Positions 9,938-20,440 of a DNA stretch of 64,000 nt are shown here, piece by piece (the stretch's first letter is position 1; the number at the start of each line of letters is the position of its first letter). The notes below the pieces were generated by a model. The model did no database searches. It was not told the DNA's origin and worked only from the letters and a program-made list of their open reading frames with translations. Location of the stretch: positions 978,001-1,042,000 of the forward strand of contig JAJGOT010000290.1 of NCBI GenBank assembly GCA_022457155.1. Reading direction: 5' to 3'. A program made the translations under genes and the position numbers. Origin of the DNA: Cladopsammia gracilis. Lineage: Eukaryota > Cnidaria > Anthozoa > Scleractinia > Dendrophylliidae.

Positions 9938-10897
9938 ATGTACCAGTCAATTCCAAGACCGCCCATCCCCCCCCCCCGGGCATACCCCGGGCATTTGACG
10001 AGAGGTTAGCTCCGCATGGTGGGGCATTTGACGTGAAACGAGGCCCAACGGGGCGGACATTTGACTTCAACAAAAACGTTGGTCAGCGGTCGCAAGGTAA
10101 AAGATTTCATAATCCATTCTTTCCGGTTCCATGTGTCTGTTGACACGTTGTTAATTGCGCATTGTTATTTTCAAATATTTATTTGGAAATCAGATCAACG
10201 GACGAAAAAGGAAAGTGACTAAGCAAGATCTTTGTTTACATTTAGTATTTCAAAACATATGTTCAGAAGTTGCAATATCGTTATATTTTTTTCGCTGAAA
10301 CTATCTAGCTATATATAAACAACAGACAACAGCACAAGCAAAGATTGCAAGATATTTAAAGTGAACGTTAACATGAAAGGTAATATACGATTTATATGTT
10401 GGTCGAATTCAAAACCACAACTGAAATAGCGGCATGCATCTTACAGCGTACGTGATCTCACCTCGAAAACAATCCGAACAGCACTAGTTTATAGATTGGT
10501 CTTGGCAAGTCTACAAAATATTAAATGTTAAGGAAAACCATCCAGATCGGCTAAAAATTGTTTTGACTTCGCAAATAGTGTTTAAGAACAACTTCAGACT
10601 TTACATACAGGCTCAAATGTAATTGACAACTTCGCAATTCAACGTAGTATCAAATTTCCCAACGAACTTGGCAACTGGCGTGGCCAAAAGTAAGCTGAAA
10701 TCCACTGTAACTAGTTACTTTAATCCCTCCTTGCCCGGACGGTGGGGCATTTGACGCTCTGTGAAGCCTTGCACGGTGGGGCATTTGACCGTATAAACTG
10801 CCCACATAGTGGGGCATTTGACAATTTTTTTTTGAAAAAGTCAAATGCCCGGGGGTTTGCCCGGGGGGGATGGGCGGTCTTGGAATGACTGGTACAT
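9938..10897. mobile_element. Foldback element with repeated GGGGCATTTGAC motif
   Basis: The left arm ATGTACCAGTC..CCAAGACCGCCCATCC (9938-9980) is inverted at 10858-10897. Inside the arms GGTGGGGCATTTGAC recurs near 10017, 10741, 10774 and 10807, with a variant near 10043. It is placed close to both ends as transposase-binding repeats often are. The centre (about 10100-10700) is AT-rich and non-coding. It is nested in the RecQ-carrying element. Confidence 0.7.
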
Positions 10898-11700
10898 AAG
10901 CCAAATGTAGAATTTTACTTCCTTCAAAAGATAAAACGTTTCGAATTCGTAAACAGTTGAAATCTCTTCACAGATTCATGGAATCAATAAACCTTCTCGC
11001 CATTTCAAAACAATGCCGACTTAAATTAGAAGAAATATCCGTATATTTGCTTGCTTTGACTTATTGAATCCAACACCGGTAAACAGAGCCGGTGAAATAA
11101 TTCCCGCTAATAAAAATATAACACTTCTTACTCAGCGCGCGACTGTACTGCTGTGTTTGTTTACGGTTATATTATTTCTAGTTCAAAATCAATCTTCGCT
11201 TTCCTCGCTTTTTTCTGACTTTTCTATGGTACGAGTACTATTAAATCATTCAGCTTCATTTCATCTTATATTTTGCTGTGACCAAAATAAAACTCGAATC
11301 GGTCCACGAATGCAAATAGATCTTCCCACAACGCCGATAAAAACAAACAGCCGCCGAAATAGATCACTTTCAACTTTAAAATTTGGGATGAAATCGTGGT
11401 GTCAATTGGAGCCAATTAGGTTTTTGAGAAAGCCTAAACCTTAATGACTGGATTTGGGTATTATTTGACTTTTGACTCGCCTTTTTTGTATCGATCCAAA
11501 ATCCAACCAATTTAAAATAGGCATTACCGATTACTACAAACAGACAAGGACGACAACAGTCAAATTAAACCACGATAATTTTTTTCAACGGGTCTACTCA
11601 AGTCTAAGAAAAACATTTCCTGGCCTATTATTAATAGAGGAATAAGGTACGTATTGTTTTCTTTCCATGCCTTTACATTTAAGCGAGGAAATCCTTGTGT
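10898..11700. other. No gene recognised (interior of the RecQ-carrying element)
   Basis: Short open frames occur but carry no recognised motif. The stretch is part of the host element at 9588-12369. Confidence 0.5.
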
Positions 11701-11708
11701 AACTTTGA

Positions 11709-12070
11709 CTAATTAAATACGTGCCTTCTTCCAAATTTCCCTGTGTGTAGATCGTCCAAGCAGTCCAGTTTTTCATCTAAATCGCACGCCGTCATCCCCA
11801 TACAATTTACCTCTTCGACTGGATCCCGAATTATGCTTTGCAATGGAGAAATAACACTGAATAATACTGGAATAGCCTGTACCTCCTTGCTTTTACTTCG
11901 CACTCCGCACATCATAACAAACAACTGAAAAATTAAACTCTTGCCGAATCCTGTTGGCAAATACGGCCATTAAATCGTTGCCGTTAAAAAGATGGCGCAT
12001 TGCCCTTTCTTGTTCCGTTTTCAAAGTAAAAGCAAGTCCCGCTTCGCTCAGCTCCGACAAAACTTTCAAA
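11709..12070 (-). pseudogene. RecQ-like helicase fragment
   Basis: On the minus strand the frame reads a Q-motif-like KTEQERAMRHLFNGND, then a Walker A motif PTGFGKS, LIFQLF, and VISPLQSIIRDPVEEV. This matches the start of a RecQ/DExH helicase domain. A frameshift lies between the Q-motif part (about 12000-12060) and the Walker A part. Nothing downstream of the first RecA lobe is found. RecQ helicases unwind DNA 3' to 5'; here it is a truncated passenger of a transposable element and not a host gene. Confidence 0.65.
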
Positions 12071-12457
12071 ATCTTTCACATGTTCTCCGAGCTCCATGTT
12101 TTTTGATCGCAAGTCACGCTCAAAATATTTTGCGCGAAAATTTGATAGCTACTTGTCAAACCTGTCACTCAAGGTGAACACACCGCACCAATCAGGAGCT
12201 CCGTTCGTGGACGAACGGCGTGTTTCAAAATCATGGGGTTTGCAGGCAAGCGTTCCTTCATCTCCCCACTGCCACCCCCGTCCTCCGATTTTTTGCTCTC
12301 GCCCCAATTTTCGTGCGGCCAGAATGCGGAAGAAATTCGTTCGTACGGGAACGCTTGCTACGCAGGCTACGTTGGTTGAAGTCGTTGTCGCTTATATTTT
12401 GAGGATTTCGTCTGTGAAGGTAAGATATCTTTTCTAAAAATAACTAAAATAACAGCA

Positions 12458-12640
12458 TCAAGGGCAAGTTATACAGTATGTTGGGTAACTCTCAAATAAA
12501 GCAAGGACCACTTGGACAAACAGCACGGCGAAGTGAAGCCGGATCTTGGTGTAGATCAGGATCAGCAGTATTGAATAAAACTTAAAACTAAATGCAAGGC
12601 TGATCGGACAGCTATAAAGAATTTGTTCTACGGATGAGTA
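12458..12640 (-). mobile_element. Inverted PLE terminal fragment
   Basis: The reverse complement of this stretch matches 8290-8400 (CTGTCCGATCAGCCTTGCATTT, GATCCTGATCTACACCAAGATC, GGCTTCACTTCGCCGTGC). It lies head-on to the PLE reverse-transcriptase remnant that follows. Inverted partial copies at their ends are a known habit of PLEs. Confidence 0.7.
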
Positions 12641-12990
12641 CTTTAACACACGTTCGAACGCACTCACATCCCATTTAATCAAGAGAGGATATAAACACCG
12701 TTTTATTGAAGAAGAAATAGAGAAAGTACGTCTGATTCCTCGCAGCGAAGCCCTCGAGACATCTAAGAAAAAAGAGTCTAACAGAATCCCATTTGTAGTA
12801 ACATTTAATCCAGCCCTTCCGAACATACGTCGAACCATTTTCAACAATCTGAACATTCTTCGTTCTTCACAACGATGCAAAGCAGCATTCCCTTCTCCTC
12901 CTCTCATATCGTACCGCCGATGCAACAACCTCCATTGACATTTTATTCAGAGCCAAACACCGCAGACCACCCGCCCCCCCAAACACCAGG
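12641..12990 (+). pseudogene. Penelope-like reverse transcriptase C-terminal remnant
   Basis: The frame reads RGYKHRFIEEEIEKVRLIPR..VVTFNPALPNIRR..SYRRCNNL.., matching the segment that links the RT thumb to the GIY-YIG endonuclease in Penelope-like elements. A single-base frameshift falls near 12938. The coding sequence stops abruptly at 12990, where the foldback element is inserted, and resumes in frame at 20505. Confidence 0.75.
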
Positions 12991-13043
12991 TAGGTACTTC
13001 ATATATGGTTATTATAGTGTACCTTACTTATATAACTCTTTAC

Positions 13044-14782
13044 CATATATAATCATGTATAGCCATGTATAGCCATCTATCACTATGTATCACCATGTGT
13101 AGCCATATATCACCATGAATAGCCATGAATAACCATGTACCACCACGTATAGCCATGTATCACCATGTATAGCCATGTATAGCCATGTACTACCATGTAT
13201 AACCATGTATAGCCATGTATAGCCATGTATCACCACGTATAGCCATGTATAGCCACGTATAGCCATATATAGCCATGTATCACCATGTATAGCCATGTAT
13301 CACCATGTATAGCCATGTATAGCCATTTATAGCCATGTATCACCATGTATCACCATGTATAGCCATGTATAACCATGTATAACCATGTATAACCATGTAT
13401 CACCATGTATAACCATGTATCACCATGTATAGCCATGTATCATCATGTATAGCCATGTATAGCCATGTATAACCATGTATCACCACGTATAGCCATGTAT
13501 AGCCATGTTTAGCCATGTATAGCCATGTCTCACCATGTATACCCTTGTATAGCCATGTATCACCATGTATTACCATGTATAGCCATGTATCACCATGTAT
13601 AGCCATGTATCACCATGTATAGCCATGTCATCACCATGTATAGCTTTGTATAGCCATGTATAGCCATGTATAGCCATGTATCACCATGTATAGCCATGTA
13701 TCACCATGTATAGCCATGTATAGCCATGTATAGCCATGTCATCACCATGTATAGCCATGTATAGCCATGTATCACCATGTATAGCCATGTATAGCCATGT
13801 ATCACCATGTATCACCATGTATAGCCATGTATAGCCATGTATCACCATGTATAGCCATGTATCACCCTGTATAGCCATGTATCACCATGTATTACCATGT
13901 ATAGCTATGTATCACCATGTATCACCATGTATAGCCACGTATCACCAAACATCGCCATATATCACTGTGTATCACCATGTATAGCCATGTATCACCATGT
14001 ATAGCCATGTATAGCCATGTATAGCCATGTCTCACCATGTATAGCCATGTATCACCATGTATAGCTATGTATCATCATGTATCGCCATATATCACCGTGT
14101 ATCACCATGTATAGCCATGTATCACCATGTATAACCAGGTACAGCCATGTATAGCCATGTATCGCCATGCATCACCATGTATAGCCATGTATCACCCGTA
14201 TCACCATGTATCACCATGTATAGCCATGTATCACCATGTATAGCCATGCATCACCCGTATCACCATGTATAGCCATGTATAGCCATGTATCACTATGTTT
14301 AGCCATGTATCACCATAATATCACCATGTATAGCCATGTATCACCATATATCACCATGTATAGCGATGTATCACCATGTATAGCCATGTATAGCCATGTA
14401 TAGCCATGTATAGCCATGTTTAGCCATGTTTAACCATGTATTACCATGTATAGCCTCGTATAGCCCTGTGTAGCCATGTATCACCATGTATAGCCATGTA
14501 TCACCATGTATAGCCATGTATCACCATGTATAGCCATGTATCACCATGTATTACCATGTATAGCTATGTATCACCATGTATCACTATGTTTAACCATGTA
14601 TCACCATGTATAGCAATGTATAGCCATGTATCACCATATGTCACCATATATCACTGTGTATCACCATGTATAGCCATGTATAGCCATGTATAGCCATGTA
14701 TAGCCATGTATAGCCATGTTCTCCATGTATAGCCATGTTCTCCATGTATAGCCATGTATAGCCATGTATCACCATGAATAGC
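13044..14782. repeat. 10-bp minisatellite array, left arm
   Basis: There are roughly 170 copies of a decamer with two main forms, CATGTATAGC and CATGTATCAC, plus minor point variants. The two forms alternate irregularly. Frequent CATG makes many open frames that read WLYMVIHGYT-like periodic peptides; these are products of the repeat, not genes. Confidence 0.95.
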
Positions 14783-15190
14783 CAGGCGCGTACCTGCCTT
14801 TAAGCAAATAAGCACGGGCTTACAGGCCGTTCAGACGGTATAATAACGTTTTTAAAAATGTTGTATCAGAACGACTCACAAAGCTCGGCTGCTCGACTAA
14901 GCTGTGATTCGACAGTAGACTTAGTGTAGACTTGTTGAAAGGCGTATTTCCAAGAGCGCTAGCATTACTCGATCACAACTCGCTCTACGGTCGGAGGTCG
15001 GACCTGTCGTTTGACATGTAAGGTCTGCTAATTTTACACGAAATAATTATTTTCTTAAGTGTAAATAAATCGGAATGTTTTGTATGTTTGTCTGTATGTT
15101 TGTTTTGGAATGTTTTAAGCCTTATTTTGCTGCGGACTGATGATGACCATAATTGCCAATTCAAAAATTTAATTTTTTTTACGGCATTTT

Positions 15191-15319
15191 AGTAGTTGGT
15201 GGGGAGGCAGTCAAACACCGTTTTTTCGAGGCCGTTAATTCGCGGGTCTCACTAAAGTTCGACCCGCGAATTAACGGCCTAGAAAAAACGGTGTTTGACG
15301 CGCCTCCCCACCAACTACT
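15191..15319. repeat. Foldback inside the CAGG element
   Basis: AGTAGTTGGTGGGGAGG..AAACACCG..GGCCGTTAATTCGCGGGTC is followed 12 bases later by its near-perfect reverse complement. The arms are 58-59 bp. Confidence 0.82.
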
Positions 15320-15444
15320 TGACGGATCAGAGCACTGATAAACTCTGTTCGCGGATCGATTTGCAACAGTTTTGGCAATTTCAGAGGCTCACGCCTGAAA
15401 AAACGTGTAAATTTCTTCGAAATTTTACCTCTCCGTAAGGGGGG

Positions 15445-15533
15445 AGGGGTAAATGCATTTTTGCCCGAGCCCGCCCGCAACGGCAAGCGATACATAGCCA
15501 ATTGAAGAAAGCTAAAACCCTTGTATATACGCA
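15445..15533 (+). promoter_or_regulatory. Duplicated leader upstream of the first zinc-binding ORF
   Basis: This leader contains GGGGTAAATGCATTTTT, CGAGCCCGC, CAACGGCAA and ATACATAGCCAATTGAAGAAA, and then GTATATAC 4 bp before the ATG at 15534. Positions 15445-15510 match 15890-15952 at about 90%. CCAATTGAAGAAA also recurs before the exonuclease ORF. A promoter role is inferred from position and repetition only. Confidence 0.55.
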
Positions 15534-15836
15534 ATGGCACACAGTAAAGCAATGACTGCTGTTGCATTTTTGAAAATGCGGGGAATTGAGTTGAAAGAAG
15601 GTGATGACTTGTATGCAAAGAACAAAGGGACGTTCGAATACAACCCTTGTAGACATTGCGGCTTGAACTTTACACAAGGGCATTCGCTTGTTGAGCATCA
15701 AAAATACGCTTGTAAGAAGCTGCGAACAGAACCACGGCCGAAAGAGCTTTGTCCCGGCTGCAATCGAAGATTGTCTAAGGCAACGGTTTACAATCATATA
15801 AAAAATGGCTGTCCGACTTCGTACATTGATCACTGA
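15534..15836 (+). CDS. Small protein with two C2HC zinc-finger motifs (virus-like cassette)
   Basis: This intact 100-residue frame has two Cys2-His-Cys arrangements. The first is C39-x2-C42-x12-H55-x4-C60 and the second C73-x2-C76-x11-H88-x4-C93. It is Lys/Arg-rich and has no signal peptide or membrane segment, so a nucleic-acid-binding role is plausible but unproven. The ATG follows a leader shared with the next ORF. The neighbours are a second small Cys-cluster protein and an exonuclease pseudogene, a layout more like a compact DNA virus or virus-derived element than a host gene. I do not recognise the family. Confidence 0.5.
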   Translation: MAHSKAMTAVAFLKMRGIELKEGDDLYAKNKGTFEYNPCRHCGLNFTQGHSLVEHQKYACKKLRTEPRPKELCPGCNRRLSKATVYNHIKNGCPTSYIDH

Positions 15837-15889
15837 TTAACTAGAGTGTAATTTTGATCAGGGGTACCTCGATTTTCGGCTACCTTTGG

Positions 15890-15976
15890 TAGGGGTAAAT
15901 GCATTTTTCCCCGAGCCCGCAACGGCAAACGATACATAGCCAATTGGAGAAACCCCTCTCGGGTACATAAGCAACG
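15890..15976 (+). promoter_or_regulatory. Duplicated leader upstream of the second Cys-cluster ORF
   Basis: This is the second copy of the leader at 15445-15533. It keeps GGGGTAAATGCATTTTT, CGAGCCCGCAACGGCAA and ATACATAGCCAATTGGAGAAA. The motif ends 24 nt before the ATG at 15977, against 23 nt in the first copy. The spacer differs in sequence but keeps a GTACATA where the first has GTATATA. Confidence 0.55.
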
Positions 15977-16210
15977 ATGGGGAGAGGAAGAAAGAGCGTT
16001 CTGACACAATCAAGTAAACGAACAGCCTTTAACCACTCAAGACATGGAAGTCTTCTTTGCTATGGATGCAGAAAAGGAAAATGTGAACGCTGTGAACACC
16101 GTGAAGAAACTCGAGGGCAAACATCTCCTCCATCCAGTGTACCGCAATATATTCTTGAAGCTGCGCAAAGACTGACTCCACAACAACTTGTCGCTGTTAT
16201 CACCAATTGA
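15977..16210 (+). CDS. Small basic protein with CxxC-x4-CxxC cluster (virus-like cassette)
   Basis: This is a 77-residue frame. The N-terminal third is basic (GRGRK, SSKR), and a likely zinc-binding cluster C28-x2-C31-x4-C36-x2-C39 follows. The C-terminus (SVPQYILEAAQRLTPQQLVAVI) is predicted helical. The stop codon overlaps the CCAATTGAAGAAA motif of the next gene, the tight packing expected in a viral genome. No family recognised; function unknown. Confidence 0.45.
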   Translation: MGRGRKSVLTQSSKRTAFNHSRHGSLLCYGCRKGKCERCEHREETRGQTSPPSSVPQYILEAAQRLTPQQLVAVITN

Positions 16211-16235
16211 AGAAACCTTTACTTTTCGTATATCA
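16202..16235 (+). promoter_or_regulatory. CCAATTGAAGAAA motif before the exonuclease ORF
   Basis: CCAATTGAAGAAA (16203-16215) is the third occurrence in 720 bp, again 20 nt before an ATG and again with GTATAT in the spacer. It favours the ATG at 16236 over the upstream in-frame ATG at 16188, which lies in the preceding gene. Confidence 0.55.
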
Positions 16236-17346
16236 ATGATGACGACAACACAAGTGTTCTTGAACTTTCTAAAGTCGAGGAACACTGGTCTGAAACAAAA
16301 GAGCGCCGACTGGGTGAGCTACAGACAAAACACTATTGGTGCATCCGAAATTGCAGCCTTGACAGGCGATTCACCATTTGAAACACCAAAGAGCTTGCTC
16401 TTAAAGAAAATACAGCCAGCCGACATGCACAACAATACGGCCTGTACCTGGGGCAATCTGTTCGAGCCGCTCGCACGTAAGTACTTTGAGCAGAAGCATT
16501 GTGTTAGAGTTTTTGCTCACAGTATATCTATAAATCTAGCAACAGATCACCCACTATATCGAAAGGTCACATGTAGTCCTGACGGCTATTATCTAGACAA
16601 AGAAAACACTTCAATTCTTTTGGAGTTCAAGTGTCCTTTCAAGCGGAAAATAGCTATGTCTCGAGCTAGTTCCTAGTTATTATGCAACCCAGCTACAAAC
16701 TGGCCTTGCTTTTAGCGGGGCCATGGTCAACAAAGGCCTTTTTGTTGATTCTTACTTCAGAATGTGCTCTTTAAAACAGATAGAGCCAAGTTTGAATCAT
16801 AATAATCTTCTAAACGGTAGAAATATTTACAAGACAAAAGGGCGCAATACACTCGCCTGGGGCATCTGTTATTTGTTTTCAAAACAATAGCTAACACGCA
16901 ATCAAACCTAACTTATTGACATTGGTGCTCTTAAACAAACTCAGACGTTTGAGCAAATAATGTCTTCAATAGCCGAGAAAGACCTATGGTGTTCTTACGG
17001 CGCGGTTAGAATGTCGTTCAGCAAAGAATACGAAGACGAGGAGTTTTTGCGTTACATCAGAATGAAAAAGGCTTTCCTTGCTCCAGACGAGGGCCCGAAG
17101 CCGGTTGCATTGTTTGTATGGAAGTTGCTGGACGCAACAGAACTCCAAATTGTCAAGCACGAGGGGTTCTTGAACAGCATTCAAACGGAGGTCGAGCGCT
17201 TTCACAAGAACTTGGCAAGCCTTCGCAAAAAAATAGCCAAGCACTCTGAAGTTCCTCGACTGACAGCTAAGTTCAGCTTCACAAGATCAGTGAGTGACGA
17301 CACTGCTCAAATTGAGGTATTTCTTAAGGTTACAGCGTCAAAATAA
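16236..17346 (+). pseudogene. YqaJ/lambda-exonuclease-like nuclease, broken
   Basis: The first 146 residues show the family layout: QNTIGASEIAALTG near residues 31-44, WGNLFEPLARKYFE with Glu77, SPDG with Asp116, and LLEFKCP with Glu130-x-Lys132. These form the PD-(D/E)xK metal site of 5'-3' exonucleases used in viral recombination. A one-base shift near 16668 moves the reading into another frame, which continues PSYYATQLQTGLAF, also typical of the family. Stops at 16888 and 16909 then interrupt that frame before a C-terminal block that is open to 17346. Total length of about 370 codons is normal for the family. This copy cannot make a full protein. Relatives occur in large DNA viruses and some transposons, so the origin is open. 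Confidence 0.68.
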
Positions 17347-17512
17347 AGTTTACAGAATGAACTTTCATCCAAAAAAAAAAATTATCGACAAATAGTGAAA
17401 ATTGACGGAGAAATGACGGTATAACTTTTGTGGGAGGAGTTTGTTTATGAAGCGATATGTTTTTTAAGCGCCGTTTTCTCAAAGTTCATTTTTCGCTTGT
17501 TGGGGACACTTT

Positions 17513-17822
17513 AAAAAGCTACAACTCAAAGGAGATTTGTTCGATTTTCCTCAAATTCGGACAGAAGCTAGGCTAACATTTAATCAACAAAAACGTGTCG
17601 GCGAATTTCTTATTTCCGAAAACTTTTTCGTCAAGAGCCATTTCCGTGCGATCATTCCAATTTTTTTTCTACCTGTTTCGAAAATATTCTGTAACTTTTC
17701 ACTGCAATTGAATATGGGAAATCGCCGACACGTTTTTTTTGGGGCTTCGTGTCCGGAAACCCGAGAACAAATCAAATTAGCAAAATACAATAATCACTTT
17801 GAGTTATAGCGTTTTAAAGCTG
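17513..17822. repeat. Imperfect inverted repeat inside the CAGG element
   Basis: Outer arms AAGCTACAACTCAAAGG and CTTTGAGTTATAGCG, and inner arms AAACGTGTCGGCGAATTT and AAATCGCCGACACGTTTTTTT, are inverted. Non-coding. Confidence 0.55.
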
Positions 17823-18321
17823 ATTCGGACGTTCGAATTAAGACGTCGTAAAAAATTCGACAATTCACTTTATTACCAAATGATTTCCATATTTAGATAG
17901 CCAGCTCTATAAGCTTTAATTTGATGTCTGGGTTTAGGTATATTAAGTGTAATCTTAAGACGCTAGAGCTGTTATACTGGAGACACCCCCGAAGGTACAC
18001 TGTAACCTCAAGGATAAGTTGGCGGAGCAATCTCTTCAGCCTGAATTGCTGCCTGCCAATACGGCTCGTAGTTTAGACACATAGATTGCCTCGGAAGTCG
18101 TATGTAAGATAAAAGTTTCTGTTTTCTTGGCCCCTCTGGCAGAATTAGGGTCAAGATTTTATGAATTGCGAAATTATAATTAGTGTTGTTCGGTAGATGA
18201 GGTTTCACGCTTGTGTAAACATAGACAGTTTGTATAAATTCGTTCCTTCGGCACTCACAACCATCAAGGCTTACAATCAGAAAAAGCGTAGGAACGCCCC
18301 TGATAGCCATGTATAGTCATG

Positions 18322-18604
18322 TACTAGGCTCTTACCGATAGTGCTAGCACTTTTTTGGCATTATTTGGCTTCGCGCGCATTTTTTTTTTTTTACATTTTA
18401 CCCACCTACACTGAGGTGAATAGTTGTTTTAGTAATTACACTGAAACAGTGAGATAATATAACGAAAATGATGCTTTTTAACTCATTTATTCCTGTCAAC
18501 GATTACAATTTTCGCGCGCAAATTGCTGGGAGGTGAATAGCACTTGCTATTCCGAGTTTCAGGGCGCGCCAACAATGCTATCCACTGTTTCAGTATATAC
18601 TAAA
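18322..18604. other. Unique centre of the foldback element
   Basis: This is the only part of the 12991-20496 foldback that is neither minisatellite nor the nested CAGG element. It contains a 13-T run and GCGCGC motifs but no open frame of note. Confidence 0.6.
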
Positions 18605-20440
18605 AATGGCTATACATGGTGATACATGGTGATACATGGCGATACATGGCTATACTTGGCTAAACATGGTTATACATGGTGATACATGGTAATACATGGC
18701 GATACATGGTGATACATAGCGATACATGGCGATACATGGCGATACATGGTGATACATGGTGATACATGGTGATACATGGCGATACATGGCGATACATGGC
18801 GATACATGGCGATACATGGCGATACATGGTGATACATGGCGATACATGGTGATACATGGCGATACATGGCTTTACATGGTGATGCATGGTGATACATGGC
18901 TATACATGGTGATACATGGTGATACATGGTGATACATGGTGATACATGGTGATACATGGCTTTACATGGATATACATGGTGATACATGGCTACACATGGC
19001 TATACATTGTAATACATGCCTACACATGGCTATACATGGCTATACATGGCTATACATGGTAATACATGGTGATACATGGCTATACATGGTAATACATGGT
19101 GATACATGGCTTCACGTGGCTATGCATGGCTATACATGGTAATACATGGTAATACATGATAATACATGGCTATACATGGTAATACATGGCTATACATGGC
19201 TATACATGGCTATACATGACTATACATGGTAATACATGGCTATACATGGTAATACATGGCTATACATGGCTATACATGGCTATTCTATTCTATACATGGT
19301 AATACATGGCTATACATGGTGATACATGGCTATACATGGTAATACATGGCTATACATGGTAATACATGGTAATACATGGCTATACGTGGTGATACATGGC
19401 TTCACGTGGCTATGCATGGCTATACATGGTAATACATGGTAATACATGGTAATACATGGCTATACATGGCTATACATGGTAATACATGGCTATACATGGT
19501 AATACATGGCTATACATGGCTATACATGGCTATACATGGTAATACATGGCTATACATGGTGATACATGGCTATACATGGTAATACATGGCTATACATGGC
19601 TATACATGGCTATACATGGTAATACATGGCTATACATGGTAATACATGGCTATACATGGCTATACGTGGTCATACATGGCTATACATGGCTATACATGGC
19701 TATACATGGTAATACATGGTAATACATGGTAATACATGGCTATACGTGGTGATACGTGGCTATACATGGCTATACATGGTAATACATGGTAATACATGGC
19801 TATACATGGCTATACGTGGTGATACATGGCTATACATGGCTATACATGGCTATACATGGCTATACATGACTATACATGGTAATACATGGCTATACATGGC
19901 TATACGTGGTGATACATGGCTATACATGGCTATACATCGCTATACATGGTAATGCATGGCTATACATGGCTATACATGGCTATACATGGTAATACATGGT
20001 AATGCATGGCTACACGTGGCTATACATGGCTATACATGGTAATACATGGTAATACATGGCTACACATGGCTATACATGGCTATACATGGCTATACATGGT
20101 GATACATGGCTACACATGGCTATACATGGTAATACATGGTAATACATGGCTACACATGGCTATACATGGCTATACATGGCTATACATGGTGATACATGGC
20201 TACACATGGCTATACATGGTGATACATGGCTATACATGGTAATACATGGCTATACATGGTAATACATGGTAATACATGGCTATATATGGTAATACATGGT
20301 GATACATGGCTTTACATGGCTATATATGGGTATACATGGTGATACATGGCTTTACATGGATATACATAGTGATACATGGCTTTAAATGAATATACATAGT
20401 GATACATGGCTTTACATGGATATACATGGAGAAATATGGC
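18605..20440. repeat. 10-bp minisatellite array, right arm (inverted)
   Basis: There are roughly 180 copies of TATACATGGC, GATACATGGC, GATACATGGT and AATACATGGT, the reverse complement of the left-arm units. The inner part (18605-18960) is rich in GATACATGG and the outer part in TATACATGGC/AATACATGGT, so the arm is patchy rather than uniform. Open frames here are repeat artefacts. Confidence 0.95.

Larger units (their letters stand above)
9588..12369. mobile_element. Long-TIR DNA element carrying a RecQ-like helicase fragment
   Basis: The left arm, beginning TAGCCTGCGTAGCAAGCG, extends to about 9725. Its inverted counterpart is 12226-12369, near-identical over about 140 bp except for a short indel. 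The interior holds two nested elements (9782-9933 and 9938-10897) and, on the minus strand, a RecQ-like helicase fragment. No transposase was recognised and no clean target duplication is visible, partly because the left end touches another foldback. Superfamily not assigned. Confidence 0.7.
14783..18302. mobile_element. CAGG...CCTG element (hAT-like ends) carrying virus-like genes
   Basis: The ends CAGGCGCGTACCTGCCTTT and, inverted, CAGGGGCGTTCCTACGCTTT are similar to each other and have a hAT-like form. ATAGC flanks both sides (14778-14782, 18303-18307), and removing one copy restores the decamer phase of the surrounding minisatellite. It is therefore a later insertion in the left arm. It carries two small zinc-binding ORFs and a broken YqaJ-type exonuclease, but no transposase. 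The rest is non-coding, with nested inverted repeats. Confidence 0.65.

Noticed and set aside
11064..11444. A 126-codon frame with a hydrophobic segment
   Set aside because: Low-complexity AT-rich composition, no homology recognised, located inside a decayed transposon.
13090..13878. Open frames reading WLYMVIHGYTW-like peptides on the minus strand
   Set aside because: They are translations of a 10-bp minisatellite inside a transposon arm.
13044..14782. CRISPR-like array
   Set aside because: Units are contiguous without spacers and the genome is animal.
14783..18302. A complete integrated virus
   Set aside because: Only three small or broken genes are present, with no capsid, polymerase or integrase seen; a virus-derived cassette is as far as the evidence goes.
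18008..18310. A 100-codon minus-strand frame at the right end of the CAGG element
   Set aside because: Its ATG lies outside the element in the minisatellite and no motif is recognised; kept only as an unexplained stretch.
18650..20242. Open frames reading HHVSPCIAMY-like or WLYMVIHG-like peptides
   Set aside because: The same minisatellite in the other arm; periodicity of 10 bp explains the open frames.
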